NCBI GenBank assembly: GCA_965204525.1
Contig: CBDBER010000001.1
Span: forward strand, 1-64,000
Direction of reading: 5' to 3'
Length of the DNA: 64,000 bases
From: Bin5 sp965204525
GTDB taxonomy: Bacteria > Chloroflexota > Anaerolineae > Caldilineales > Caldilineaceae
Position 1 is the first letter of the stretch. Each line of letters opens with the position of its first letter. Below, in pieces: positions 40,922-50,527 of this stretch. The notes beneath the pieces are model-generated. The model made no database searches. It was not told the DNA's origin and was given only the letters and a program-made list of their open reading frames with translations. The translations under genes and the position numbers were made by a program.

Positions 40922-41148
40922 GAAACCGTCACAACAGCCCATAGCGAATCGGCAGCAGTAAGAGAGGCGAGAGGGCGGGGGCAGCGCGCAGCGCCTCGAC
41001 GTTCTTTGCGAGATCGTCGATTTTTTTTGTCCTGCCGGCGCTCATCTTCGTCGATGCCAACGCCGTTTGGCCGTGCGCTCCGGGCTGCGCTCCCCGCGCT
41101 CCGGCCGGTCGTTTTGCTCTTGGCCGTTCTTTGCCCCTATTTACTCTC

Positions 41149-42162
41149 CTAAGCCAGCCAGCGGGCGGCCTGGCCGGCGTCCTCGTTGCGCGTATACCTG
41201 GCCGGCATAGCCGGCGACTTCCAGCGGCCCTGGCGCTGCACCGCGGGCAGGGGTGCGCCGGCCCGGACCATGCGCTGCGCCATGCCGACGCGGCCCGAGT
41301 GGCCGCTGTAGGGGCCGACCAAGCCGGCCTGGTCGCAGGCCTGCTGGATGCGCTTTGCGATCTGCGCCGCGCTGAGGCGAAAGATAAGCGCCTTGTTTTC
41401 GAACGGCTTGATGTCGGGCCCGGTCGTCCTGGCGGGCCGCATCAGGCCGAACTCGGGGGCGCCGTCGTCGAGGACCTCCTGCATCATGCGCAGGTCGCGC
41501 AGGTAGGCGGTCGCAAACGGGGTGATGTAGACCACCTGCTCGTCGTGGCCCTTCGAAGGCGCGATGCGCAGACGTCCGCTGCCGTCGTCCCACTCGGTGA
41601 AGTCTGACCATTCCAGCCTGGCGGCTTCGGAGCGGCGCAGGCCGGCGTCAGACGCCAGATGGCAGAGGGCGACGTCGACCTGGGCGCGCAGCTGCACCTC
41701 CAGACGCTCCTCCCATCGCCCCAGGCGGCCGCGGCGTGGATTGAGCGCCGTCGCCCGGATCTGCGCCAGCTCATGATCGCCCAGGGCGGCCGCCTGGCGG
41801 GGCGCGGGCGCATTTCTGCGCAGGCGGCTAAGACAGTGTCCGACCATGGGATCGTCGGCTGTCACCGGCTGAGCGGCGGCGCGCTGCCAGAAGGTGAGCG
41901 CGGAGAGCACGATTGCGAGGCCGTTTATGCGGCCGGCTGCGGCCTCCGATTCGAGGAAGTTGCAGAGCAGATCGGGAGCGGACGCGGCGCCGCCGGCATG
42001 TTTCTCGGTCCACCTGCGCAGCTTGCGCAGGGCGCTGCGGTAGCGGCGGCGGCTGGCGGGGGCGAGGGATGCCCAGGCCTCCCGTTCGCGGCGTGTTTCG
42101 TTGCCTGGCTGCATAGACGCGAGAATGGTTCTTCTCGCGTCTATGATCGGATTTTCACCCAT
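41149..42162 (-). CDS. Tyrosine recombinase (phage-integrase family)
   Basis: 337 residues from ATG 42162, with GAGGAGG six bases upstream; the longer frame to 42411 is low-quality sequence. The N-terminal part is a SAM-like core-binding domain (ASLAPASRRRYRSALRKLRR). The catalytic set is Arg in SDAGLRRSEAARL, His-x-x-Arg in GHSGRVGMAQRM, Gly-Arg-Trp in QRQGRWKSPAMPARYTR and the nucleophile Tyr in the same motif. It could mobilise an adjacent element, but no attachment-site pair was found. Two broken relatives occur at 44310 and 53803, each next to a brnA remnant. Confidence 0.9.
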   Translation of the reverse strand: MGENPIIDARRTILASMQPGNETRREREAWASLAPASRRRYRSALRKLRRWTEKHAGGAASAPDLLCNFLESEAAAGRINGLAIVLSALTFWQRAAAQPVTADDPMVGHCLSRLRRNAPAPRQAAALGDHELAQIRATALNPRRGRLGRWEERLEVQLRAQVDVALCHLASDAGLRRSEAARLEWSDFTEWDDGSGRLRIAPSKGHDEQVVYITPFATAYLRDLRMMQEVLDDGAPEFGLMRPARTTGPDIKPFENKALIFRLSAAQIAKRIQQACDQAGLVGPYSGHSGRVGMAQRMVRAGAPLPAVQRQGRWKSPAMPARYTRNEDAGQAARWLA

Positions 42163-43144
42163 CCAGAACCTCCTCAATTGGGCCGGCCGGCGGCACGGCC
42201 GGCCTCTGCGGCACGGGGGTGGATCTACACCGTCCGCGCCGATTTCCAGCGCCCTCGCGCCCTGATCGCGTGCGCCGACACACCGGCCGATGCCATACCG
42301 CGGGCCACCGGCCCCAGGCGCTGGGGCAAGCGCGGCGCGTCTTGGACGCCAGGGCCTCCAAGGCGGCGGTCCGGCGCAACTCGAGCTCGTCGACTCTGCC
42401 GACAGCGTCAAGCGCCGTACCCGGAGGGATGACGGCGAGCGGGTGCGGGTTCAGGGCGGGTATGATAGCGTGGCGCGAGCTCATTTGGAACTACCTTCTT
42501 GTGGGCCTGGGGCCGGGGTGTTGTCAACACCGCCCGCCGCACTTTGTCCGATCCCCTATTCTAGCGCTTACTTGAATTACATACCATTCCACGATTCCAG
42601 CACCCAGGAGTGGTGCCACAGCAAGCCCGCAAAGCCGGGCATAGAACATGTCGTACCTTATGAACATTCAGAGACGTGTGCACCGCTGCCTCAAAAATCT
42701 GTTTCAAAAAATCTGGGCTTCCGCCGACGCATGAATCGCTACCGGGAAAAATGCCAAGATCCGACCGATTTCTTCAGCGGAGCAAGACGGTTTTACTCAG
42801 AAGATTCACAGCCCCATGCGCTCACAGAGAGACGAGATGGACACCCACGACAAAGCGCCCGCTGCAAAGCGTGAAACCGGCCGGCAGGGCGGTCGGAGGC
42901 TGGAGGCCTGGAACCCTGTAGAGGCGCTCCCTGTGGGCCCGTAAATGGTGTAAGATATACGGAATTGCCTGATTCGCGGCTTGATGCATTCCCGTTGATT
43001 CGAACGGCAAGGCTGCTCTCCACGCCGCGCAAAACGCAACCGGCTTCGTCCCTTCCAGCTCACTCTTCGACGAAACTGTTCGCAAGATGAGGAGAAGATT
43101 GAACAGGAAGTCACGGTGGCCACCTGCCAAAGAAGGAAACAGAG
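42163..43144. other. 1-kb stretch without a recognisable gene
   Basis: Between the recombinase and the LRR lipoprotein both strands carry open frames but none has convincing composition, a ribosome site or a familiar motif. I see no IS end or family A repeat here. Confidence 0.5.
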
Positions 43145-44242
43145 ATGAAAAGGGTGTGGTTGACTCTCTGTGCGGTGACGGTGTTTGTGTCGGCCTGCAC
43201 GACCGAAACGTTTCCGGTTCTGATACCTTCTGCGGAGGAGCTCATAGTGCGGAATCCGGGCGCGGCGGAAAGAGCCGCGCTGGTCGCGCTTTACGAGGCG
43301 ACCGACGGCGCCAACTGGACGCACAAAGACAACTGGCTGAGCGCTGCGCCGGTCGCCGCCTGGTACGGCGTCGTCACTGACGCCAGCGGCCGCGTAACTG
43401 AGCTGAACCTCGCCTCCAACCGGTTGAGCGGGGAGATCCCGCCGGAGCTGGGCAACCTCATCAACCTGACAGAGCTGTACCTCTGTGGCAACCGATTGAG
43501 CGGGGAGATCCCGTCGGAACTGGGCAACCTTATCAACCTGACAGAGTTGCACCTCTGTGACAATCAGTTGAGTGGGACGATCCCATCAGAAGTGGGCAAC
43601 CTCACCAACTTGAGCGTGCTGGCCCTACACTTGAATCAGTTAGGTGGGCCGGTCCCGTCTGAGTTGGGCAACCTGACCAACCTGAGTTAACTGTCCCTAC
43701 GTGGCAACCAGTTTAGCGGGGAGATACCGGCTTGGCTGGTCAACCTCATCAACCTGACATCGCTGGCCCTCGGGGACAACCAGTTTAGCGGGGAGATACC
43801 GGTCTGGCTGGGCAACCTCACCAACCTGAGTCAACTGTCCCTACGTGGCAACCAGTTTAGCGGGGAGATCCCGTCAGAGCTGGGCAACCTCACCAACCTG
43901 ACAGCACTGTCCATCTCAGGCAACCGGTTGAGCGGGGAGATTCCGTCAGCGCTGGGTAATCTCACCAACCTGAAAGTGCTGCACCTCGCAGGCAACCGGT
44001 TGAGCGGAAAAATCCCGTCAGAGCTGGGTAACCTCACCAACTTGACAGACCTGTACCTCCACACGAACCAGTTGAGTGGAGAGATCCCGTCAGAACTGGG
44101 ACAGCTAGCCAGCCTGGACCTCTTGTACCTCTCAGGCAATCAATTGAGCGGATGCGTGCCCGCAGCTTGGCGCAAGGTTTGGGACAATGATCTGGCCCGC
44201 CTGAACCTGCCCATTTGCGACACGCCTCGACCTGGAGCGTGA
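43145..44242 (+). pseudogene. Leucine-rich-repeat lipoprotein interrupted by one nonsense codon
   Basis: One continuous frame of 366 codons from ATG 43145 to TGA 44242 with a single internal TAA at 43688. The signal peptide ends in FVSAC (lipobox). Then come a short ARALVALYEATDGANWTHKD-like capping region (RAALVALYEATDGANWTHKD) and about twelve 24-residue plant-type LRRs of the form NxLSGEIPSELGNLTNLTxL. The TAA stands in LS*LSLRGNQFSG. The sister repeat six units of DNA later has LSQLSLRGNQFSG with CAA, so a single C-to-T change created the stop. Upstream and downstream parts are otherwise undamaged. It is a surface adhesion-like protein, now probably made in a shortened form of 181 residues. 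Confidence 0.85.
43404..44170 (+). repeat. 72-bp tandem LRR-coding units
   Basis: Units of 72 bases (24 codons) with core GGGAGATCCCGTCAGAGCTG and GGCAACCTCACCAACCTGAC repeat about ten times. Two adjacent units around 43690-43830 are nearly identical, indicating recent unit duplication. Confidence 0.88.
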
Positions 44243-44309
44243 TGAGGGGTGAATAACGTTTGCTCTCTCTTCTTGGCGCATTCACCCAGAGCTGGGGTCG
44301 ATTGACAGA

Positions 44310-44513
44310 TCTGGCAGCGCCTGCAAGATGTGCTGGCACCGCGCCGCGCACTGGTCGATATCGCGCCCTGCCGCGTGCTGTCGGACGCGGGCCTGGGGTC
44401 CGGTTTCTCCGGCCATTCGGGTCGCGTAGGCATGGCGCGACGCAGGGCCGTGCGCCGACGCACGGGATCATGGCGCAGGGACGCTGGAAGACGGCGAAGT
44501 GGCTGGCGTAGGG
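44310..44513 (+). pseudogene. Tyrosine recombinase remnant
   Basis: Pieces in shifting frames read VDIAPCRVLSDAGL, GFSGHSGRVGMA and QGRWKTAKWLA before a TAG, i.e. the Arg region, the HxxR box and the C-terminus of a recombinase like that at 41149. The segment holding the catalytic tyrosine is deleted; compare 53803-53937, which retains it. Confidence 0.7.
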
Positions 44514-44533
44514 GGAGTCCAAGCTCCGATGCG

Positions 44534-44695
44534 TCATGCCGTCAACTTTCGTTTACGACATTCGATATGCTCTCTCAGGGCGCGGTTGATGTTGGTCTGA
44601 TCGCCGCGGCCGTCTCGGGCGCGGGCTTTGAACCAAGCGATGGGATCCGCGTCAAGGCGCAGGGTGATCCTTCGCTTGATGGGGCGGGATCTCCA
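44534..44695 (-). pseudogene. brnA antitoxin remnant (C-terminal half)
   Basis: The minus strand reads PIKRRITLRLDADPIAWFKA, then DQTNINRALREHIECRKRKL and a stop: the ribbon-helix-helix of BrnA. The N-terminal third and the toxin gene are missing. Same neighbour and orientation as 53962-54110. Confidence 0.75.
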
Positions 44696-44816
44696 ACCCA
44701 ACCCCGCCTGGAGGGCGCGAATCCGGCACAAATGGCACTCGCCAGGTTCACTTGGCCAGGGGGCTGGTTTTGGAGAGCCGTTCTCAAGAGGTGGCGGGCT
44801 TCCTGTGCGGGCAGGT

Positions 44817-44895
44817 TTGTTCTGCTCGGGATGAGAACAGATAAGAGCGCCGGCAATTGGGCTCTTACGCCCTGAGCCGGCGCTTGCGGGGGGAC
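44817..44895 (+). repeat. Dispersed hairpin repeat (family A), diverged copy
   Basis: TTGTTCTGCTCGGGATGAGA, ACAG-TAAGAGCGCCGGC and GCCGGCGCTTGC reproduce the hairpin and left shoulder of family A, with a different loop. Between here and the TPR gene (45105) I see only a small hairpin (GCGGATAG/CTATCCGC, 45050-45079). Confidence 0.55.
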
Positions 44896-45104
44896 CGGCC
44901 GGCATCCGACCCATCGGGAGGCGTTCCAATGCTTTTTCTCAGGGGGTCGGGTCGTCGTATATCCCCTGACCCCGTACCGTTTGAGCGCGAATCTCGTGTT
45001 AGCGTGCCCCCAGAATACAAATTATACTGGTGTCCGGACAGCAGCGGGAGCGGATAGCCAGCCCATAGTCGCTATCCGCGCAGCAACGACACGGGAGACT
45101 GGGT

Positions 45105-46331
45105 ATGAAGCGCACTCACAGAAGACTGGGTGGGTTCGCAGTGGTTGTCGCGGCGTGTGCGGCGCTCGCCATTTTTGTCGGTACGAACAACTCGAGCGCC
45201 TACATCATTGATTTTCGTCAGTCCCTACGTCTCCTTCTGCAGCCGGACGATGTCAACGCTTACATAAGCCGGGGCAATGCCAGGGGGGAGCTTGAACGAT
45301 ACCAGGAGGCCATCGCCGACTACAGCCAAGCGCTCCAACTCCAGCCCGACAATGCCTATGCCTACGACCATCGGGGCTTTGCCAAATTTATGCTTGGTCG
45401 ATACCGGGAGGCCATCGCCGACTATGACCAAGCCCTCCAAATGCGGCCCGACTTCGCGGCAGCCTACTTCTATCGAGGCGTTGCCAGCTTTACGCTCGAT
45501 CAATACCAGGACACCATCGACGACTTGGACCAGACCCTCCGGTTCTGGCCAGACGATGTCGACGCCTACGTCCTTCGAGGCAGCGCCAAGGTCTGTCTGG
45601 GTCAATTTCAGGAGGCCATCGACGACTATAACCAGGCTCTCCAGTTGTGGCCAGACAGTGCCGACGCCTACGCTGGGCGGGCCAATGCCAAGATTGGGCT
45701 TAGTCAATACCAGGACGCCTTTGCCGACCTGGAGCGAGCGCTCCAACTGCAGCCCGCCAACGTCAATGCTTACGTCGTTCGGGGTCATGCCATGACCCGC
45801 CTCGGTCGATTTCAGGACGCGATTGCCGACTATGGCCAGGCGCTCCAACTGCAGGCGGACGCGGCCAGCGTCTACGTCTTTCAGGGCCATGCCAAGGGAC
45901 ACCTCGGTCAACACGAGGATGCCATCGCCGACTATAACCAGGCTCTCCAGCTGCAACCCGACCATGCCAGCGCCTACTTCTATCGGGGCCGTGCCAAGGT
46001 TGAGCTCGGTCAATACCTGGAAGCCATCGCCGACTATGACAAGAGCCTCCAGCTGCGGCCTGATATAGCGGCCGCCTACGTCTATCGGGGTGTTGCCAAG
46101 GCCCATCTCGGTCAATACCTGGAGGCCATCGCCGACTATGACCAGGCTCTGCAACGCAAGCCCGGCAATGCCCTCGCCTACCACAACAGGGTCCTGGCCA
46201 AGTTCAACTCAGGTCTGTCCCAGGACGCCTTTGCCAACTATGAGCAGGCCCTGCTGGAGCAGCCCGACCTTTCTGACGGCTACCAGGATTCGTTGACTTC
46301 TCATTCGGGAAGGACGAAGTTCGAACAGTGA
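45105..46331 (+). CDS. TPR-repeat protein with N-terminal signal or anchor
   Basis: 408 residues. A hydrophobic N-terminal segment (GFAVVVAACAALAIFVGTNN) either anchors or exports the protein. The rest is about eleven 34-residue TPR units of the form NAYAYDHRGFAKFMLGRYRE followed by AIADYDQALQLQPD. Units are so alike in DNA (102-bp period) that homogenisation is evident. The start is the ATG at 45105 after GACTGGGT; the ribosome site is weak. It is probably a scaffold for protein complexes at the outer face of the membrane. No linked partner is obvious. Confidence 0.88.
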   Translation: MKRTHRRLGGFAVVVAACAALAIFVGTNNSSAYIIDFRQSLRLLLQPDDVNAYISRGNARGELERYQEAIADYSQALQLQPDNAYAYDHRGFAKFMLGRYREAIADYDQALQMRPDFAAAYFYRGVASFTLDQYQDTIDDLDQTLRFWPDDVDAYVLRGSAKVCLGQFQEAIDDYNQALQLWPDSADAYAGRANAKIGLSQYQDAFADLERALQLQPANVNAYVVRGHAMTRLGRFQDAIADYGQALQLQADAASVYVFQGHAKGHLGQHEDAIADYNQALQLQPDHASAYFYRGRAKVELGQYLEAIADYDKSLQLRPDIAAAYVYRGVAKAHLGQYLEAIADYDQALQRKPGNALAYHNRVLAKFNSGLSQDAFANYEQALLEQPDLSDGYQDSLTSHSGRTKFEQ

Positions 46332-46412
46332 GGCGGGAAGAACAAGAGGATTCTGACAGACCACCGTAGACGGTTCAAGCCTTTCGAGGAACCGCTGGAA
46401 GAACCTGCTGTT

Positions 46413-46625
46413 TCAGTCATCGAGGGCCCCGGCCTCAAAACGAAGCGTGTTCACCTCCTTGCCACGCTGCACTGCCATTTTCGCCTCGATTCCCCGCTTT
46501 AGCACAGCCCGATCATGTAGACTAGCGGAAATCATCTCGGTCGCGCTCTCATGCAACAGTGTTTTCTTGTCTTGCACGCCATCCGGGTAGAACGGGACGA
46601 AGACATAGCCGAAAAACGGGCGATG
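46413..46625 (-). pseudogene. Unrecognised coding fragment (71 codons)
   Basis: The minus strand is open and protein-like: RPFFGYVFVPFYPDGVQDKK, TLLHESATEMISASLHDRAV, LKRGIEAKMAVQRGKEVNTL, then a stop. There is no start with a ribosome site, and the frame is closed by TGA just upstream at 46630. I cannot name the family. It appears to be the end of a gene whose beginning has been lost. Confidence 0.4.
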
Positions 46626-46949
46626 TCACGGCTGGTTCCGATCCGGCAGTCGCTACCAATCCCTTAATGCCAGGCGAAGATGAGAGAGCCTAAGGCAACC
46701 CAGCACGGCCGTCGGAACGACCCAAGCGGGCAAGCGTCTGTCCGGCACCTTTTCATCGCTGCGCGCGCCTCCCGGTTCAGGAGGCCTTTGGTGTCTGGCA
46801 TGGGAAGCCTCTATTACCTGGAATCACGCCGGACTCGCGCCTCAAGTTTTGGACCTACGAGTATCTTGGCGAGTCCGACGGGGTTGGATGTCAGGATCCG
46901 CCAAACACCCTCACATCCTCCAGCTAGTGCGATAGCGATGAAGCGGTTA

Positions 46950-47190
46950 CGCCGGGGGAAAGCGTCAGCGATGATGTCTCGGAATTCCTGGCCGCGCATA
47001 TGGATGTGACGAAGATCAGTACGTCCCTGTCCGGGGAGACCCTGATGGCGGTGTTTCATTTCAGGGATGTTCCGGAGATGTTGACGTTCGACAGAACGGG
47101 TGTGCCGGGGCATGCACTGGAGTACAGTTGGGAAGTGTCGATCGATATAGACAACGACCCAGAAACAGGCGCCGGCGGCTGTGGTTGGCT
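46950..47190 (+). pseudogene. Lipoprotein-domain fragment related to 54231-55286
   Basis: Translation gives DVTKISTSLSGETLMAVFHF, RDVPEMLTFDR and ALEYSWEVSIDIDNDPETGA. This is the same domain as GVDSRLDGETLTATFYLREL…MEYSWTVHIGIE in the lipoprotein at 54231. No signal peptide and no C-terminal part are present, so it is a relic. The family looks like a beta-sandwich of secreted proteins. Confidence 0.6.
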
Positions 47191-47283
47191 ACCCTGTGGC
47201 CGCCGGGGAACAACAAGCCATTCCTCTTTCCAAACGGTTGGCGGGGGTCTATCCTCGTGTGTGCGGAGGAGGGCTTCAAGGCG

Positions 47284-48357
47284 TCATCGTTCCCCTTCAT
47301 TCCACAATGCGGCGCGGTGCATGAATACGGCAGGCTCTTCCCGCCAACTGCCATAGTCGATGCGCCGGTCATCGGTCAGCCAGTTGATCATGCGGTCGAG
47401 GCGGGAAGCCAGTTCCGCCTCTTCCGCGGCGAGCGCAAAGCCGCCATATTCGACTTTGTCATCGAAGGCTGTGACCGCAAAGGCGTCGCCAGACGCGTAG
47501 GCGGCGTCGCGGTTTCCGATCTCTCCTCGGGCCACTGCGTCTATGGCGCCGGCGCTGAGGGCGCCGAGGAGATCCCGTTCGCCGGTTTTGTCGCCACGAT
47601 AGACCAGTTGCGGCATGGTAGGCGAAGGCGGGTGGAGGTGCTGTCTTCCGGCCAGGATGGGAGATTCGCCGGCCGCAGTGATGACGTAATCGGGACTGCC
47701 ATCGGCGACCACTGTGCCTGCGGGCGTGTCGATGCGTACGCCGGCGGCCAGGACACCATTGGCATCGACAAGCCGGGTCAGTTCCAGCAGACGGAACTCT
47801 CCGGTGGTGCCGGCAAGAGCACCGACGCGCAGATCGCTAGTCAGGTCGTCATGGCTGGCGAGGTGAGGCGCGTCTGCGGCGCGCACGAGAAGCGACTGGC
47901 GAAAGGTGATGTGTCCCGAGGTAAAGGTGACGACTTTATTGCCTGCGGCATCGTGGGTACGGGAGTCGAGAGTGGTGATGCCGCCGCCGATCATATCGTA
48001 TTGCGGCGTAGCTGCTTGCAGCCAGATGTCATCCCAGATCGCGATCGGGTGGCGGGAAAAGGAAAGGCCGGCGCCATCCATGGCTTCGAGAGCGGTCAGC
48101 AGATCGGCTTCATAGCCAAGGTGGGTGTGAAATCCTGCGTCGTTCGGATCCTGGTCGGCGCTGTAACTGACGGGCCCGAAATAGGCGTAGAAGCCCACAT
48201 TGAGAACGCGCTCATCATCTACGCAGACCGGTGAGGGGGCAACGTCTGGAAGGGCGGCAGGTTCAAAGGTGCAGGCGGCGGCGAGACAGAGAGAGAATGT
48301 CGAGAACAGGGCGACTCTGGCGGGGGCGGAAGGTCGGGGCGAGATGGTTGCGATCAC
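47284..48357 (-). CDS. Extracellular solute-binding lipoprotein (family 3-like)
   Basis: 357 residues with a signal peptide ending in CLAAAC. The mature chain follows the amino-acid-type periplasmic binding protein pattern: LNVGFYAYFGPVSYS start, HLGYEADLLTALEAMDG, YDMIGGGITTLDSR (the IxxGxTxTxxR box), VVTFTSGHITFRQSLLVR, VGALAGTTGEFRLLE and a C-terminal YGGFALAAEEAELASRLDRM. No permease or ATPase gene is adjacent, so it may be an orphan receptor. The ligand is unknown. It ends 94 bases from a lipoprotein-domain relic and is separated from the IS701 element by only 120 bases. Confidence 0.85.
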   Translation of the reverse strand: MIATISPRPSAPARVALFSTFSLCLAAACTFEPAALPDVAPSPVCVDDERVLNVGFYAYFGPVSYSADQDPNDAGFHTHLGYEADLLTALEAMDGAGLSFSRHPIAIWDDIWLQAATPQYDMIGGGITTLDSRTHDAAGNKVVTFTSGHITFRQSLLVRAADAPHLASHDDLTSDLRVGALAGTTGEFRLLELTRLVDANGVLAAGVRIDTPAGTVVADGSPDYVITAAGESPILAGRQHLHPPSPTMPQLVYRGDKTGERDLLGALSAGAIDAVARGEIGNRDAAYASGDAFAVTAFDDKVEYGGFALAAEEAELASRLDRMINWLTDDRRIDYGSWREEPAVFMHRAALWNEGER

Positions 48358-48479
48358 GGTGTTTTCCTCAGGGAATTATATGAGGGGTGTGCACAGTTCA
48401 TAGGCGGTATCGGCCGAATGGCCGGCAAGATGGCGGCGCAGGGGCGCAGGCAGATGCGCTGTTCATAAGTATAGCCTAA

Positions 48480-49970
48480 TACTACAACCGCAGTTAGGGT
48501 GGTTGGGGTAAGGATGGAAAGAGAGATAGGTCAGAGTGGTTCCTATAGTGGCATTGGCGAGCTTGTTGCCGTTTGGTGCGGCGCCAGAGTGACCAAGCGA
48601 GACGCAGTGCGGGCGAACGAGATGGTAAGGGCAAGGCGATTTCGAGCAAACGTTTTACTTCAGGCACGGTCAACTCGGCGAGCAAGGGTTCAAGCCCCCC
48701 TTTTCCTGGTTGCGTCTGCGACGAAGCCAGGCGAGCCATACATGTGCCATCATGGAGAGGGTAATATGTCGATACCAACTGGGCCAATCGCGTACTTCAT
48801 AGTGGTCCAGGCCGGTTTCGCCTTTGGCCTCTTCGAAACACTGCTCAACGGTGAAGCGAGTCGAGGCGACCTGGGCCAGGGTCAGCAAGGCAGTTTCAGG
48901 CGGCGCATTGGAGAGAAAGTAGGCGCACTCGTGCGGTTCAGTCAACGAGCGGCGCACCAGGAGCCAAGCATCCCGTCCCGGCATCTGGTCTTGGTTCTCT
49001 ACGACTCGTTGGCAGGCCCAGTCGTAGATACGCGCGCCCTTCTCCCCTTCCGCTATCTGCAGACGCTGCCAGCGGCTGTCAGGCCAGGATGCGACCAGCG
49101 CCGGGATCCGCCGCGGTCGTGCGTTCTCATCAAGGACTCGTTCTTGGCTTGGTTTGCGACCTCTTCCCTGCCAAGCAGGGACAGCGACCTCCGGACGCGC
49201 CAACCATACACTGCCATGGACGCGCACCGCCACGACATACCAACGCCCACTTTCAGCCACGACATCCCGCAGGACGGACGCTTCACCGTAGACCTCGTCT
49301 GCCGTCACCCAGCGCATCGGCACGCCCAGTCGCCACGCATGGCGCAACATCGCTACCGCCAGTTCAGGCTTGGTGGCAAAACGGATAGCGCTCGGCACTT
49401 TGGCTTCCCGACAACGCGCTCTATCCGCACACCATTGCGCAGGCAGATAGAGCCGCCGATCCAAAAAGGTATGCCCTTGCGCCGTTGCATAGGTCAGAAA
49501 GACCCCCAGTTGACAGTTCTCGATCTTGCCAGCCGTTCCACTATACTGACGCTGTACACCGGCCGATTTCACCCCCTTCTTGAGAAATCCCGTCTCGTCG
49601 ACCACCCCGACTCCATCCGCAGCCCCGAATCCCTCTATCACAAAGCGCTGCAACGCATCCCGCACCGCATCGACGTCCCATTTCGTCTTGTACAGCAATC
49701 GTTGCGTCCCATCCGGCCTCTTGTCGCCAACCGCTTCCGCCAACTGCCAGCCATTCTTCCGTCCCACCGGCGATATCAACCCTTGCAGATACTTCACCGC
49801 TTGCTTCTGTACCTCTCTGCGCCCAAACAGAGAAGCAAATCGACTGTGATACGCTTCAAATTCGTCCGCCCATTCCTCCAATTCGCTCAGTTCCATAGCT
49901 CCTCCGTCTCTGCTCCTTTGCTCTCATTATTAACGAAGGAACCCCCTTTCATCAATGTGCGGTTGTAGTA
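48480..49970 (-). mobile_element. Complete IS701-family insertion sequence
   Basis: 1491 bp bounded by perfect 13-bp inverted ends TACTACAACCGCA (48480-48492) and TGCGGTTGTAGTA (49958-49970). It is flanked on both sides by the direct repeat CTAA (48476-48479 and 49971-49974), a 4-bp YTAR-type target duplication as expected for this family. It carries one transposase on the minus strand. The exact duplication indicates a recent insertion. Confidence 0.93.
48494..49896 (-). CDS. IS701 transposase, reading through a frameshift
   Basis: A DDE transposase. The main frame (49896-48670) has VVDETGFLKKG (first Asp), VTADEVYGE (second Asp) and CFEEAKGETGLDHYEVR (Glu). It stops early at 48670 after NQEKGGLNPCSPS, while the typical C-terminus continues in the -1 frame: GGLEPLLAELTVPEVKRLLE to …HYRNHSDL, ending at 48494, one base beyond the terminal repeat. 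The switch falls on AAAAGGGGGGC. Either one G has been lost, or a programmed -1 slip on A4G6 makes the full ~467-residue protein. All catalytic residues lie upstream of the slip. Confidence 0.88.
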
Positions 49971-49999
49971 CTAAGGGCAGGAAGTTTTCATGCCGGTCC

Positions 50000-50184
50000 G
50001 CCCGAGGCCCGGTGCGCACATTGACTTTGGCCCGGCCTGCGAAGGGAGAGGCCGCGCGCAGGGTGCCTTGGGGTATAATGCCCTGGTACAGCGCTGGCCG
50101 CAGATCGCCCGCCGCGGCCACGTCGTCGGCAGCGTTCTGCGCGCGGCGCGGCGCGAGGGGAAGGTCGTCTATGAACGACCCTGA
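50000..50184 (+). pseudogene. MNT nucleotidyltransferase antitoxin, C-terminal fragment
   Basis: The frame ending at 50184 reads YNALVQRWPQIARRGHVVGS then VLRAARREGKVVYERP, the usual C-terminus of MNT proteins of HEPN/MNT pairs. The GSxxxxxxxxDxD active site is absent. It starts next to the right end of the IS701 element. Confidence 0.6.
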
Positions 50185-50320
50185 TCTTATCGTACAGGAG
50201 GCCCAGCGTTGGTTGCGGTTTGCGGCCGAGGACCTCGATGCAGCCCAACGGCTGCTGGCGGACCGATCATCGGCCCCGCATCACGTCTGCTGGCATGCTC
50301 ATATGAACAGGGGCGTTTAG
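50171..50320 (+). pseudogene. HEPN toxin, N-terminal fragment
   Basis: ATG 50171 overlaps the MNT end, as in intact pairs. MNDPDLIVQEAQRWLRFAAE followed by DLDAAQRLLADRSSAPHHVC is the first helix pair of a HEPN protein. A stop at 50320 removes the RxxxxH half. Both partners are thus broken. Confidence 0.65.
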
Positions 50321-50527
50321 CGTTATGCTGGCGGTGTCCATCCACATCGCAAGCAGAAGCTACCCGGGCAGTGAAGTCGGCACGTTCAACCCGCCGGCCA
50401 GTTTGCTCCCGAACCTTCTGAACTCCTGGAAGACGCCCGGCCTCCACTTGGCGGCTGGCGAGATTCCGCTAAGATAGCGGGGTATTTGCAGCTTGCCCTG
50501 TCTGCGTCGAGCGCGCAGAGAGTACCG

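Noticed and set aside
43404..44170. The regular 72-bp repeats as a CRISPR array
   Set aside because: There are no unique spacers; every unit is translated as a 24-residue leucine-rich repeat.
48499..49968. A 489-codon plus-strand frame spanning the IS701 element
   Set aside because: It runs almost from one terminal repeat to the other because the transposase antisense is open. The DDE motifs lie on the minus strand.
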